DNA from: JAEZHK01 sp040768845
Lineage (GTDB): Bacteria > Bacillota > Clostridia > Christensenellales > Aristaeellaceae
Reading direction: 5' to 3'
Assembly (NCBI GenBank): GCA_040768845.1
Contig: JAXGME010000007.1
Location: 186,001 to 250,000 of the forward strand
DNA length: 64,000 nt
The notes under the pieces were generated by a model that was not told the origin of the DNA, searched no databases, and saw only the letters and a list, made by a program, of their open reading frames with translations. How positions within the stretch are numbered: position 1 is the stretch's first letter; every line of letters starts with the position of its first letter. The position numbers and the translations under genes were made by a program. Shown here piece after piece: positions 53,664 through 62,313 of this stretch.

Positions 53664-54146
53664 TTAGACGGGCAGATTTGTGACGTTCATCACGCCCAGA
53701 AGGCTGATCAAAAGCGCGAGGATCGCGTAGGTTTCGACCATCGCGGGAAAGATCATCGCCTTGCCAAACTGATCGGGGCGCTTGGACACCAGGTTGATGC
53801 TGGCGATGGACGCCTTGCCCTGATAGATGGCGGACACCCAGCCCACGATGGCCATCGGCAGGCAGGCGGCCAGGTAGCTCAGGCCCTTGACCAGCGATAT
53901 GTTGGCGCTGCCGCCCAGAAGGCCGATGTTGAGCATGGTCACAAAGGCGATCAGAAGGCCGTAGATGCCCTGGGTACCCGGCAGCAGCTGCAAAATCAGC
54001 ACCTTGCTGAACTTCGAGGGATCATCGGCCACCACGCCCGCGCCCGCCTGTCCCGCCTGACTGACGCCGATGGATGAGGCAATGCCGGGCAGAAGCGCCG
54101 CAAGCGCCATTCCGAGTACCGCAAAGAAGATGCCAAACTGATCCAT
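53664..54146 (-). CDS. ntpK: V-type ATPase membrane rotor subunit K
   Basis: 160 residues with four membrane helices in two hairpins. The second hairpin has the ion-binding Glu (MVETYAILALL). The first carries PGTQGIYG and the third helix AIYQGKA. These place Thr, Gln, Gln and Glu as in the Na+-binding site of Enterococcus hirae NtpK, so a sodium-coupled rotor is inferred. The ATG at 54146 follows GGGAGGAG; it overlaps the subunit I stop region. Confidence 0.93.
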   Translation of the reverse strand: MDQFGIFFAVLGMALAALLPGIASSIGVSQAGQAGAGVVADDPSKFSKVLILQLLPGTQGIYGLLIAFVTMLNIGLLGGSANISLVKGLSYLAACLPMAIVGWVSAIYQGKASIASINLVSKRPDQFGKAMIFPAMVETYAILALLISLLGVMNVTNLPV

Positions 54147-54148
54147 TC

Positions 54149-56164
54149 TCAAATCTCCTCCCTGATTTTAAAGTGCTTTGTATGAACGCCGAAGGGCCGG
54201 AATTTCCTGCCCGTCCCCTCGTAGAACTTCCCGAAGAATTCCACATACTCCAGGCGGTTGGAATGCACGTAGGCGCCCAGCACGTTGATGCCCATGTTGA
54301 GCGTCTGCCCGATCAGAAACACCAGGATAAAGAGCACCGCGCCCAGCACGCCGGCGCCCGCCATCGTGCCCAGCGAATTGAATACCGAGGCGATGACGCC
54401 GGTGGCCAGCCCCAGCGCCAGCAGCCGGGAGTAGGACAAAATGTCGCTCAGCCAGCCGGCGATGACGTTGTAGGCCGCGTACAGCCCCTTCAGAATGCGC
54501 TTGAACCAGTTTCGGCTCTCCCGCCCGCCGGTGAGCACCACGCCCGCGAGGCACGCGCCGGAAAACAGCAGGCTCCCCTGCCGCAGCCAGCCCGGAAGGT
54601 CGATGGAGAAGCCCGCCATATCGAGAAACATCTGGCTGCCCATCAGCACCACCATCAGGCCCGCCAGAAAGCCCACCGGGAAGCCGCAGTCGTAGAGAAT
54701 GTCCAGGTACTGGCCGTGGGCCGCCAGGTTGCGCCCCTTCATCACGTAGCCCGTCGTCAGGTGGACCACGCCCATGCCCAGGCAGAACATCAAAAGGCGC
54801 ATCGGCTGTTCCAGCGGCAAAAACCACAGCGGCGGGATCGTGACCGCGCGCCCGAAGAAGGTGGAGGAGATCACGCTGACCGCGTCGCCGAAGTAGCTGG
54901 AGAACATCACGCCCCAGAACACGGTGGACACGCCGCACCAGAAGAACATGCGCAGATTGCGCCGCCAGGAATCCTCCATGTTGGGGTAGACGAGGGGCAG
55001 GATCCCGCACGCCAGCGCCATGATCAGCCCATACCCGGCGTCGGAGAGCATCATGCCGAACATCAGGTAGTAAAAAAAGCTCATCACCGGCGAGGGATCG
55101 ATCTCCGCGGCGGAGGGCATGTTGTAGTTTTCCAGCACCGTTTCGGTGGCCGCGGCGAAGGGCCGGTTCTTCAGCCGCACCGGCGCGTCGGGATCGTCCG
55201 CCGCCGGGGCAATCTCCACCGCGCAGTCAAACCGCCGGGCAAGGCGCTCCTCCAGCGCGGCGGCGTCCTCGTGGGCCACATAGCCCTCAAGCACCAGCGC
55301 GTGGCGGGACTGGCCGATTCGCTCCAGCATGGCGTACTTCTCGGCGCGCATGGTCATGTAGTCTTCCAGCATGCGCAACTCGTCGCGCAGCGGTTCAAAG
55401 CCCCGAATCTCGGCCACGGAGGCATCCACCCGCGCCCGGGCGTCCCGCTTTTTCTCCTCCAGGCGCCGCATCGCCTCGGCGGGCACGCGGCCGGCGGCGC
55501 CGGCGGGGCGCACAAAGCCCACCGCGTTCAGCGCGTCCTCGACGCCCGGGGCGTCGCGCTTCAGCGCCAGCGCGTAAAAGCTGGTCATTTCCTTGGACGC
55601 GCGGACAATCTCCACATGGACGGGCCCCATCGCCGGGACGGCCTGGGCCATCCTGATAAGCAGCTGCTCCGCCGTGAATTCACCCTGCACCGAACCCACC
55701 CACGCGCCGACGCGGCCCGTGCCCGCATAGGAAAGGGGCACCGGCAGGTTCATCCAGGGCACCAGTGCCTCCTCGGCGGCCTCGATCTTCAGGATCTCGG
55801 CCTCCGCCTGGGCAATTTCCCGCTCCAGCGCGTTCAGCCGCTCGGCGGCGTTCATCCGGTCACTGCGCCGCTTTACAAAGGCCTCGGCCTCCGAAACCGC
55901 GAGGGCCTTGCGCCCGCTCAAGAACCCCAGGGGCGACGACGGCGCGGGACAGTGGCGGTTCAGCACCTCCAGCGCGGAGGCGGCCGAACGGGCGCTCTTT
56001 TCAAACAGCGCGCGGGAGGCCGCGGTATCCATCGCGGAAAACCGGTCGTCCGGCTCCACCCGGGACAGTTCCACGCACTCCTGGCGCTGCAGGAATTCGA
56101 GCAGCCGCTTTCTGTCCTTTTTCAGCGCGCAGACACAGATCCTATCCATCTGCATGACGGCCAT
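54149..56164 (-). CDS. ntpI: V-type ATPase subunit I (membrane stator, a-subunit)
   Basis: 671 residues. The N-terminal half is cytoplasmic and helical. The C-terminal half has about eight membrane segments, including the region MSFFYYLMFGMMLSDAGYGL, YLDILYDCGFPVGFLAGL and SYSRLLALGLATGVIAS with the essential Arg in SRLLALGLA. It forms the ion path against the K ring. AAAGGAG lies about 12 bases before the start. Confidence 0.95.
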   Translation of the reverse strand: MAVMQMDRICVCALKKDRKRLLEFLQRQECVELSRVEPDDRFSAMDTAASRALFEKSARSAASALEVLNRHCPAPSSPLGFLSGRKALAVSEAEAFVKRRSDRMNAAERLNALEREIAQAEAEILKIEAAEEALVPWMNLPVPLSYAGTGRVGAWVGSVQGEFTAEQLLIRMAQAVPAMGPVHVEIVRASKEMTSFYALALKRDAPGVEDALNAVGFVRPAGAAGRVPAEAMRRLEEKKRDARARVDASVAEIRGFEPLRDELRMLEDYMTMRAEKYAMLERIGQSRHALVLEGYVAHEDAAALEERLARRFDCAVEIAPAADDPDAPVRLKNRPFAAATETVLENYNMPSAAEIDPSPVMSFFYYLMFGMMLSDAGYGLIMALACGILPLVYPNMEDSWRRNLRMFFWCGVSTVFWGVMFSSYFGDAVSVISSTFFGRAVTIPPLWFLPLEQPMRLLMFCLGMGVVHLTTGYVMKGRNLAAHGQYLDILYDCGFPVGFLAGLMVVLMGSQMFLDMAGFSIDLPGWLRQGSLLFSGACLAGVVLTGGRESRNWFKRILKGLYAAYNVIAGWLSDILSYSRLLALGLATGVIASVFNSLGTMAGAGVLGAVLFILVFLIGQTLNMGINVLGAYVHSNRLEYVEFFGKFYEGTGRKFRPFGVHTKHFKIREEI

Positions 56165-56196
56165 GGCCTGCGATCGCTCCTTTCAGAATGAAATCG

Positions 56197-56511
56197 TCAG
56201 CGCCCGCCGATCAGGCGCAGAATGCCGCGGACGGCCTCGGGCTGCCGGGCCCCGGCCCGCGCCCGAAGATCGGCCATCTCCCGTTCGAGGGCCTCCCGCG
56301 CTTCCTCGCCGGCGCGCGCGGCCTGCTGGGCGGCCACCTCCAGCATGGACGCGGCGATGTTTTCCGCCGCCAGGCGGGCGGCGCGGTCCGCCTCCTCCGC
56401 CTGACGCGCCGCATCCTCCCGGATGCGCTCCGCCTCCCTGTGCGCTCGACCGATCACATCGTCGGCGTTTTGCTCCGCCTTCCGGATCTCGTCAATCGGG
56501 CCGGACTGCAT
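56197..56511 (-). CDS. V-type ATPase subunit G/H-like peripheral stalk protein
   Basis: 104 residues, a single Ala/Glu/Arg-rich helix (IDEIRKAEQNADDVIGRAHR) without membrane segments, as in the small stalk subunit that pairs with E. AAGGGG sits nine bases before the ATG at 56511. First gene of the operon. Confidence 0.85.
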   Translation of the reverse strand: MQSGPIDEIRKAEQNADDVIGRAHREAERIREDAARQAEEADRAARLAAENIAASMLEVAAQQAARAGEEAREALEREMADLRARAGARQPEAVRGILRLIGGR

Positions 56512-56564
56512 GCGCTCACCCCTTCGCCAGACACTTCGCGCACCAAATCGGGCGCGGTGTAAGG

Positions 56565-56594
56565 AGTATAACATATTTTTCATGCCGCAATCAA
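56565..56594 (-). promoter_or_regulatory. Promoter of the V-ATPase operon
   Basis: On the minus strand TTGATT (56589-56594) and TATACT (56565-56570) with an 18-base spacer. Confidence 0.65.
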
Positions 56595-56668
56595 GCCGCA
56601 TGCCGGATTTTGCCGAGACCGCCGCCCACGGCGCGTCATGTTAAAAATATAGTTTTTGCATTTCCGGG

Positions 56669-56698
56669 TTGGAATTCCTGACACTTCGGGCTTACAAT
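56669..56698 (+). promoter_or_regulatory. Promoter of the phnD-like gene
   Basis: TTGGAA (56669-56674) and TACAAT (56693-56698), spacer 18, about 35 bases before the start. Confidence 0.5.
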
Positions 56699-56734
56699 AG
56701 GGTTATCCCATAACAAACGGAGGAGGAACACCCC

Positions 56735-57778
56735 ATGAAAAAGATCCTGGCCCTGTTGCTGGCGGTTCTGCTGATCGGCAGCTGCGCCTCCGCAATGGCG
56801 GAGGCCGCCAAGCTGGACAAGCTGACCCTTGAATTCGTGCCCTCCAAGGACGCGGACGTCATCATCACCGGCACCAAGAACCTGCCCGACCTATTAAAGG
56901 CCGCGCTGATGGATCAGGGCTATGACGTGGGCGAGATCGACATCACCGTCGGCACCTCCTATGAGGCGACAGGCGAGGCCATGGCCGCCGGCACCATCGA
57001 CATCGGCTGGCTGCCGGGCGGCACCTACGCGCTGTACAGCGACGAGGTGGACGTCATCCTGACCGCCACCCGCGCCGGCCTCTCCAACGATTCCACCGAC
57101 CCCAAGACCTGGAACGGCGACGCCAACAAGACCACGCCCACCGACGAGCAGGTCACCTTCTACCGCTCGCTGATCTACGCCACCCCCTCCGCCTACGGCA
57201 AGGAGCTGGCCGCCAAGGTCAACGCCGGCGAAGCCCTCACCTGGGAGGACCTCGACAAGGCCAACTGGGCCGTGCTGAAGACCTCCTCCTCCGCGGGCTA
57301 CATCTACCCCACCATGTGGCTGATGGACAACTACGACGGCAAGAAGATCACCGACCTTGCCAACGTGGTGACCCTCAGCGGCTACGGCGAGAGCTTCGCG
57401 CAGGCCGCCGCCGAGTCCGTGGACATCATCGTGTGCTACGCCGACGGCCGCCGCGACTATGAAGCCGCCTGGACGCTGCCCACCGACCAGCAGGACGAAA
57501 CCGGCAAGGCCGGCATGGGCCGCACCGATTCCATCTGGAACGAAATGAACGTCATCGGCGTAACCGACGGCATCTACAACGACACCGTGTCCATCACCAA
57601 GGCTGTGCCCGAGATCTACAACCCCGGGTTCATCAAGGCGATTCAGAACGCGCTGATCGACGTGATCTCGACGGACGAGGGCAAGGACATCTTCTCCGTG
57701 TACAGCCACACCGGCTATGCCATCGCCACCGACGCGGATTACGACGGCGCCCGCAAGGCGCTGGAGGCCGTCCAATAA
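56735..57778 (+). CDS. phnD: Phosphonate-type ABC transporter substrate-binding protein
   Basis: 347 residues. Signal peptide 1-22 (a Cys at 16 makes a lipoprotein possible: LIGSCAS). The mature part has LTLEFVPSKDADVI, GTSYEATGEAMAAGTIDIGWLP and a central SSSAGYIYPTMWL, the PhnD/phosphite-binding fold. CGGAGGAGG precedes the ATG. First gene of an importer unit. The actual ligand may be a phosphonate, phosphite or a phosphorylated compound. Confidence 0.88.
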   Translation: MKKILALLLAVLLIGSCASAMAEAAKLDKLTLEFVPSKDADVIITGTKNLPDLLKAALMDQGYDVGEIDITVGTSYEATGEAMAAGTIDIGWLPGGTYALYSDEVDVILTATRAGLSNDSTDPKTWNGDANKTTPTDEQVTFYRSLIYATPSAYGKELAAKVNAGEALTWEDLDKANWAVLKTSSSAGYIYPTMWLMDNYDGKKITDLANVVTLSGYGESFAQAAAESVDIIVCYADGRRDYEAAWTLPTDQQDETGKAGMGRTDSIWNEMNVIGVTDGIYNDTVSITKAVPEIYNPGFIKAIQNALIDVISTDEGKDIFSVYSHTGYAIATDADYDGARKALEAVQ

Positions 57779-57797
57779 ACCCACTCGGGCGCCATCC

Positions 57798-57834
57798 GGG
57801 CGGCGCGGCAGGGGCCGCGCCGCCCTTCCTATTT
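57798..57834 (+). terminator. Partial terminator between phnD and phnC
   Basis: A perfect 12-bp GC stem (57798-57809 with 57814-57825) followed by TTCCTATTT, an imperfect T-run. It would lower but not abolish read-through, giving more binding protein than transporter. Confidence 0.65.
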
Positions 57835-57839
57835 GTGTG

Positions 57840-57868
57840 TTGTCATACCGCCCGCGAGATGGTATAGT
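57840..57868 (+). promoter_or_regulatory. Internal promoter before phnC
   Basis: TTGTCA (57840-57845) and TATAGT (57863-57868, TGG before it), spacer 17. Confidence 0.6.
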
Positions 57869-57940
57869 AGAGGGCGGCAGGGCGCGCCGCGCCCCCCGGA
57901 CCCCCGCGGCCGCATCTTTACAGAGCAAAGAGGCGCTTCT

Positions 57941-58768
57941 ATGATTGAATTTGTGCATGCCGGAAAGACCTATCCCAACGGCGTCCGGGGGCTCAGGGAC
58001 GTCAGCCTCACCATCAATCAGGGCGAGTTTGTGGCGATCATCGGCCTTTCGGGGGCAGGCAAGTCGACGCTGATTCGCACCATCAACCGCATGATCGACG
58101 CGACCGAAGGCCGGGTAATCGTCGACGGCGTGGACGTGATGACGCTGCGCGGCAAGGCGCTGCGCCGCTTCCGCCGGCACATCGGCATGATCTTCCAGTC
58201 CTTCAACCTCGTAACCCGCTCCACGGTCATCAAAAACGTGCTCACCTCGATGGTGCCCGACATGGGCTTTTTTCGCGTGCTGCTGGGCATCTTCACCCGG
58301 AAGCAGGAGATGGCCGCCCTCGCCGCGCTGGACAAGGTGGGCATCCTGGACAAGGCCTACACCCGGTGCGACCAGCTCTCCGGCGGCCAGCAGCAGCGCG
58401 TGGCGCTGGCCCGGACGCTGAACCAGAATCCCTCCATCATTCTGGCGGACGAGCCGGTGGCGGCCCTCGACCCCGTGACCGCCAACCAGGTAATGAGCGA
58501 TTTCAAGCGCATCAACCGGGACATGAACATCACCATCCTGATCAACATCCACCACGTGGACCTGGCGCTGGACTACGCCGAGCGCGTGATCGGCATCCGC
58601 GCCGGCGAAATCGTCTACGACGGCCCCGTATCCCAGGTGACCCAGGCGGTGCTGGATTCCATCTACAACGGCGCACCGGTCCCCAAGGCGGCGGACGAGG
58701 CGGCCGCGCCTCCGGACCCCGTGGCCGCCGCCCGCGAAAAGGTGGCGCGGAAAGGGGCTGATGCCTGA
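57941..58768 (+). CDS. phnC: Phosphonate-type ABC transporter ATP-binding protein
   Basis: 275 residues. Walker A is GLSGAGKST, the Q-loop IFQSFNLV, signature LSGGQQQRVALAR and Walker B IILADEPVAALDP; the H-loop reads INIHHVDLAL, as in PhnC. A C-terminal Ala-rich tail of about 25 residues is extra. The start at 57941 follows AAAGAGG. It overlaps the permease start by one base (TGATG). Confidence 0.92.
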   Translation: MIEFVHAGKTYPNGVRGLRDVSLTINQGEFVAIIGLSGAGKSTLIRTINRMIDATEGRVIVDGVDVMTLRGKALRRFRRHIGMIFQSFNLVTRSTVIKNVLTSMVPDMGFFRVLLGIFTRKQEMAALAALDKVGILDKAYTRCDQLSGGQQQRVALARTLNQNPSIILADEPVAALDPVTANQVMSDFKRINRDMNITILINIHHVDLALDYAERVIGIRAGEIVYDGPVSQVTQAVLDSIYNGAPVPKAADEAAAPPDPVAAAREKVARKGADA

Positions 58769-59619
58769 TGGCAAGGGCCAGCGCGTCCGGCGCCCCAAGA
58801 CCGCCGCTTTTTGATCGGATCTTCAGGCCCCGCGTCATGACCGTGGATGGGCGCAGCGTTCTGAAGCCGCGCTCCCGCGCCCCGCTGATTGCGCTGGTCC
58901 TCGTTCTCGCGGTCTGGGGCTCGCTCGAAGTCACCGGCTTTGACATGGGCATCATCCTTCGCCGGGGGCATCAGCTGACGGTCATCCTGAAAAAGATCTT
59001 TCACCCCGACTGGACCTACTTTGACAAGGTGATGCCGCCCCTTCTGGACACCATCAAGATGAGCGTCATGGGCTCGGCCGTCGGTTCGGCGCTGTCGCTG
59101 CCCTTCGCGGTGATGGCCTCCGCCAACATCAACAGAAGCGGCACGGCGGTGGCAGCCCTGCGGGTGCTGCTCAACGTCGTGCGCACGCTGCCCACGCTGG
59201 TGATTGCCTCCATCTGCGCGCTGATCTTCGGGCTGGGCACCTTCGCGGGCACGGTGGCGATCACGGTGTTCACCTTCGGCATCGTGGCGAAGATGCTCTA
59301 CGAGAGCATCGAAACCATCGACATGGGCGCCTTCGAGGCCATGGAGGCGCTGGGCGCGTCCAGGTTCCAGGCGTTCTGGAGCGCCTGCTTTCCGCAGATT
59401 CTGCCCACGTACCTGTCCCATTGCCTGTATTCGTTTGAAATCAACATCCGCGCCGCCTCCATCCTGGGCTACGTGGGCGCGGGCGGTTTGGGCATCCTCA
59501 TCAACGAGCGCATCGGCTGGCGCGATTACGAGGGGCTGGGCACCGTGCTGATCGCGCTGTTCGTGGTGGTGCTCATCATTGAAAACGTAAGCCAGGCCCT
59601 GCGCCGCAGGCTCAGCTAG
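58768..59619 (+). CDS. phnE: Phosphonate-type ABC transporter permease
   Basis: 283 residues with about six membrane segments, an N-terminal cytoplasmic stretch and the EAA loop FEAMEALGASRFQAFW. PhnE motifs LLDTIKMSVMGSAVGSALS and LGYVGAGGLGILINERI are visible. Paired with the second permease to form a heterodimeric channel. Confidence 0.9.
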   Translation: MARASASGAPRPPLFDRIFRPRVMTVDGRSVLKPRSRAPLIALVLVLAVWGSLEVTGFDMGIILRRGHQLTVILKKIFHPDWTYFDKVMPPLLDTIKMSVMGSAVGSALSLPFAVMASANINRSGTAVAALRVLLNVVRTLPTLVIASICALIFGLGTFAGTVAITVFTFGIVAKMLYESIETIDMGAFEAMEALGASRFQAFWSACFPQILPTYLSHCLYSFEINIRAASILGYVGAGGLGILINERIGWRDYEGLGTVLIALFVVVLIIENVSQALRRRLS

Positions 59620-59628
59620 GAGGCCCCC

Positions 59629-60447
59629 ATGCAGAAAGTCGTCAACCCCATCGAGGAAATGTACGGCCAGAGGCCGCGAAAATGGTGGCTGTACACGCTG
59701 GTTCTATTGGCCGTGGCGGCGCTTCTGGGCTGGTCGGGCAGCGCCATCCAGTTCAAGGGCCTCGCCGCCAAGGGCAGCGAGGTGGCCTACGGCATCATTT
59801 ACGGCATCTCCCACCCGGACGCGAAGCTTCTGTTTGACCTGACGCAGGAGGGCGTGGCCTACCAGCTGTTTGAAACCGTCGCCATCGCCATTCTGGGCAC
59901 GCTGATCGGCGGGCTTCTGGCGGTGCCCTTCAGCTTTCTGTCCAGTGAAAACATCGTGCCCAAGTGGCTGGCGTTTGTCTCCCGGGCGTTCATCCTGCTG
60001 ATCCGGACGATCCCCAGCCTCGTGTGGGCGCTGGTGTGGATCCGGGTGACCGGGCCGGGCGCCTTCTGCGGCGTGGTGACCCAGAGCATCTGCTCCATCG
60101 GCATGATCTCCAAGATGTACGTCAACGCCATCGAGGACCTGGACATACGCATCCTCGAGAGCCTGGACGCGGCGGGCTGCACCACCTTTCAGAAGATCCG
60201 CTACGGCATTCTGCCACAGCTCTACGCCAACTTCGTGTCCACGCTGGTCTACCGCTTCGACATCAACATCAAGGACGCCACGACGCTGGGCATCGTGGGC
60301 GCGGGCGGCATCGGCGCGGCGCTGATCCAGTGCATCAACAGCCGCCGCTGGAGCATGGTGGGCGCCTACCTGTGCGGCATGATCGTGCTGATGCTCATCA
60401 TCGAACTGTTTTCCACAAAAGTACGAAAGAGGCTGGCGAGAGGCTGA
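59629..60447 (+). CDS. phnE: Second phosphonate-type ABC transporter permease
   Basis: 272 residues, clearly paralogous to the gene before it (LFETVAIAILGTLIGGLLAV, ESLDAAGCTTFQKIRYG, LGIVGAGGIGAALIQ). GGAGG lies five bases before the ATG. Two different PhnE-type subunits in tandem are common in clostridial phn-like importers. The stop overlaps the nucleotidase start. Confidence 0.9.
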   Translation: MQKVVNPIEEMYGQRPRKWWLYTLVLLAVAALLGWSGSAIQFKGLAAKGSEVAYGIIYGISHPDAKLLFDLTQEGVAYQLFETVAIAILGTLIGGLLAVPFSFLSSENIVPKWLAFVSRAFILLIRTIPSLVWALVWIRVTGPGAFCGVVTQSICSIGMISKMYVNAIEDLDIRILESLDAAGCTTFQKIRYGILPQLYANFVSTLVYRFDINIKDATTLGIVGAGGIGAALIQCINSRRWSMVGAYLCGMIVLMLIIELFSTKVRKRLARG

Positions 60448-61943
60448 TGGACAAGCTTACGATCTACTTCACATCGGACACCCACGGCTACCTGTACCCG
60501 ACCAGCTTTCAGGACGCGCTGCCCCGGCCGATGGGGCTGCTTTCGATGCGCTTTCCCAAGGACGGCAACACGCTGGTCATCGACGGCGGCGACAGCCTTC
60601 AGGGTTCGCCGCTGACCTATTACTGCCGCGAAAAGGGGCTGGACGCGCCCGTCGCCCGGGCGATGAACCGCCTGGGCTGCGATTATGTGACGCTGGGCAA
60701 CCACGACTTCAACTACGGCTACGACACCCTGCGCCGGTACCTGGCGGCGCTTGACGCCCGCTGCCTGTGCGCCAATGTGGCGGACAGGCGCGGCGCGCTG
60801 CCCATCGGCAGCTGGTGCGTGCGGACGATGGAAAACGGGCTCAGGGTCGGGCTGGTGGGCATCGTCACCGACTGGATCACCCGCTGGGAAAAGCCGGAAA
60901 ACCTGACGGAATTTGAAATCTCCGGCCCCTTCGAGGCGGCGGAGCGGGCCGTGCGCGCCCTCCGGCCCCGGGTGGACGTGCTGGTGGGCATCTACCACGG
61001 CGGGTTTGAAAAGGACCTGGCCACCGGGCATCTTCTCAGCCAAACGGACGAGAACATCGGCTGCCGCCTCTGCGAGGAACTGCCCTTTGATCTTCTGCTC
61101 ACCGGGCATCAGCACATCGGCATGGCGAACATCGCCTGCCACGGCACCCACGTGGTGCAGACGCCCGCCAACGCCACGGCCTTTGCCCGCGTCGTGCTGG
61201 GGGCGGACGGCCGCTTCGCCTCCGAGCTTGTGCGGCCGGAACGCCCCGCCGCCCTGCCGCCCTGGGCGGCATCACTCGAGGGCGATCTCGCCCGCTGGCT
61301 GGACGCGCCCATCGGGCGCCTGTCCCGCGCGCTGCGGCCGGGGGACAAGCTGGAGATGGCGCTCAAGGGTTCCCCCATCGCGGATTTCATCAACATGGTG
61401 CAGCTTTCGGCCAGCGGCGCGGACGCCTCCTGCACCTCGCTGGCCAACGAGCTGCGGGGCTTTGAAAAGGATGTGACGGTGCGCGACGTGGTGGCGAGCT
61501 ACGTCTACTCCAACACCCTCTCGGTGCTGGAGGTGACGGGCGGCGTGCTCCGGCAGGCGCTCGAACAGTGCGCCACCTACTTCCATGTTTCGCCCTCCGG
61601 CGAGGTCTCCGTCGCGGACGCCTTCCTGCGCCCCAAGCTGGCCCACTACAATTACGACTTCTTTTTCGGCATTGAATACGAATTTGACCTGAACCGCCCC
61701 GCGGGCCGGCGCGTGACGCGCCTTGCGCGCGGCGGCCGGGCGCTGGCGGAGGACGACCGCCTCACGCTGGTGATGAACTCCTACCGCGCCACGGGCTCGG
61801 GGGACTTCGAATGCTACCTGGGCTGTCCCCGGGTGCGGGAAGGCCAGACGGAGGTCAGCGAGCTGATTTTGAACTACCTGCGCGACAGGCCGCTGGTGGA
61901 AATCCCCGAAGGCGCGCCCTTCCGGGTCCGGATGCCGATCTAG
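60447..61943 (+). CDS. Cytoplasmic 5'-nucleotidase / cyclic phosphodiesterase-like enzyme
   Basis: 498 residues. The metallophosphatase half has FTSDTHGYL, IDGGDSLQGS, TLGNHDFNYG, IYHGGFEKD and LLLTGHQHIG, giving both metal sites. The C-terminal half has SYVYSNTLSVLEVTGGVL and MNSYRATGSGDF, as in UshA/CpdB proteins. No signal peptide is present, unlike the secreted homologs, so it works inside the cell. Coupled to the permease by a TGATG overlap, it may release phosphate or nucleoside from the imported compound. Confidence 0.85.
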   Translation: MDKLTIYFTSDTHGYLYPTSFQDALPRPMGLLSMRFPKDGNTLVIDGGDSLQGSPLTYYCREKGLDAPVARAMNRLGCDYVTLGNHDFNYGYDTLRRYLAALDARCLCANVADRRGALPIGSWCVRTMENGLRVGLVGIVTDWITRWEKPENLTEFEISGPFEAAERAVRALRPRVDVLVGIYHGGFEKDLATGHLLSQTDENIGCRLCEELPFDLLLTGHQHIGMANIACHGTHVVQTPANATAFARVVLGADGRFASELVRPERPAALPPWAASLEGDLARWLDAPIGRLSRALRPGDKLEMALKGSPIADFINMVQLSASGADASCTSLANELRGFEKDVTVRDVVASYVYSNTLSVLEVTGGVLRQALEQCATYFHVSPSGEVSVADAFLRPKLAHYNYDFFFGIEYEFDLNRPAGRRVTRLARGGRALAEDDRLTLVMNSYRATGSGDFECYLGCPRVREGQTEVSELILNYLRDRPLVEIPEGAPFRVRMPI

Positions 61944-62299
61944 CGGGCGGGGTGCGTCAGGCGCAGGCTGCCGCCGGCGCCCTCTCCGGCGACCCGGACG
62001 GAATACGGCCCGTCCCCGGCCACCGTCACGGTAAAGGCCGCGTCCTCCGTCAGCCGCCCGGAATAGGCCTCCGCGCCGTCGGGGCCGAGGATGGCAAGGC
62101 GCAGCGTTCCCGCGGTGATCCGGGCGTCGACGGCAACCGCGTCCCCCCCGGTCAGCGAAATCTCACAGGTCTTTTCTCCGCTCCACGCGTCAAACGCCAG
62201 CGCGCGCTCGCCCGGCTTCGCCGTTTCCTCCACGCTGCTCGCCGCGCAGCCGGAGAGCGCCAGAAGCGCCACTATCAGCACCGCCATCATTCTTTTCAT
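61940..62299 (-). CDS. Small lipoprotein of unknown function
   Basis: 119 residues. The signal peptide ends in a lipobox LSGC at residues 15-18. The mature part is a single beta-rich domain with alternating hydrophobics (FTVTVAGDGPYSVRVAGEG), like carbohydrate-binding or Ig-like folds. GGAGGATAGGC precedes the start. Its stop overlaps the convergent nucleotidase stop. Function unknown. Confidence 0.72.
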   Translation of the reverse strand: MKRMMAVLIVALLALSGCAASSVEETAKPGERALAFDAWSGEKTCEISLTGGDAVAVDARITAGTLRLAILGPDGAEAYSGRLTEDAAFTVTVAGDGPYSVRVAGEGAGGSLRLTHPAR

Positions 62300-62313
62300 G
62301 CCTATCCTCCCCG

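Noticed and set aside
54074..56191. A 705-codon plus-strand frame over the subunit I gene
   Set aside because: His/Gln/Arg-rich antisense translation; the minus strand encodes a textbook V-ATPase subunit I.
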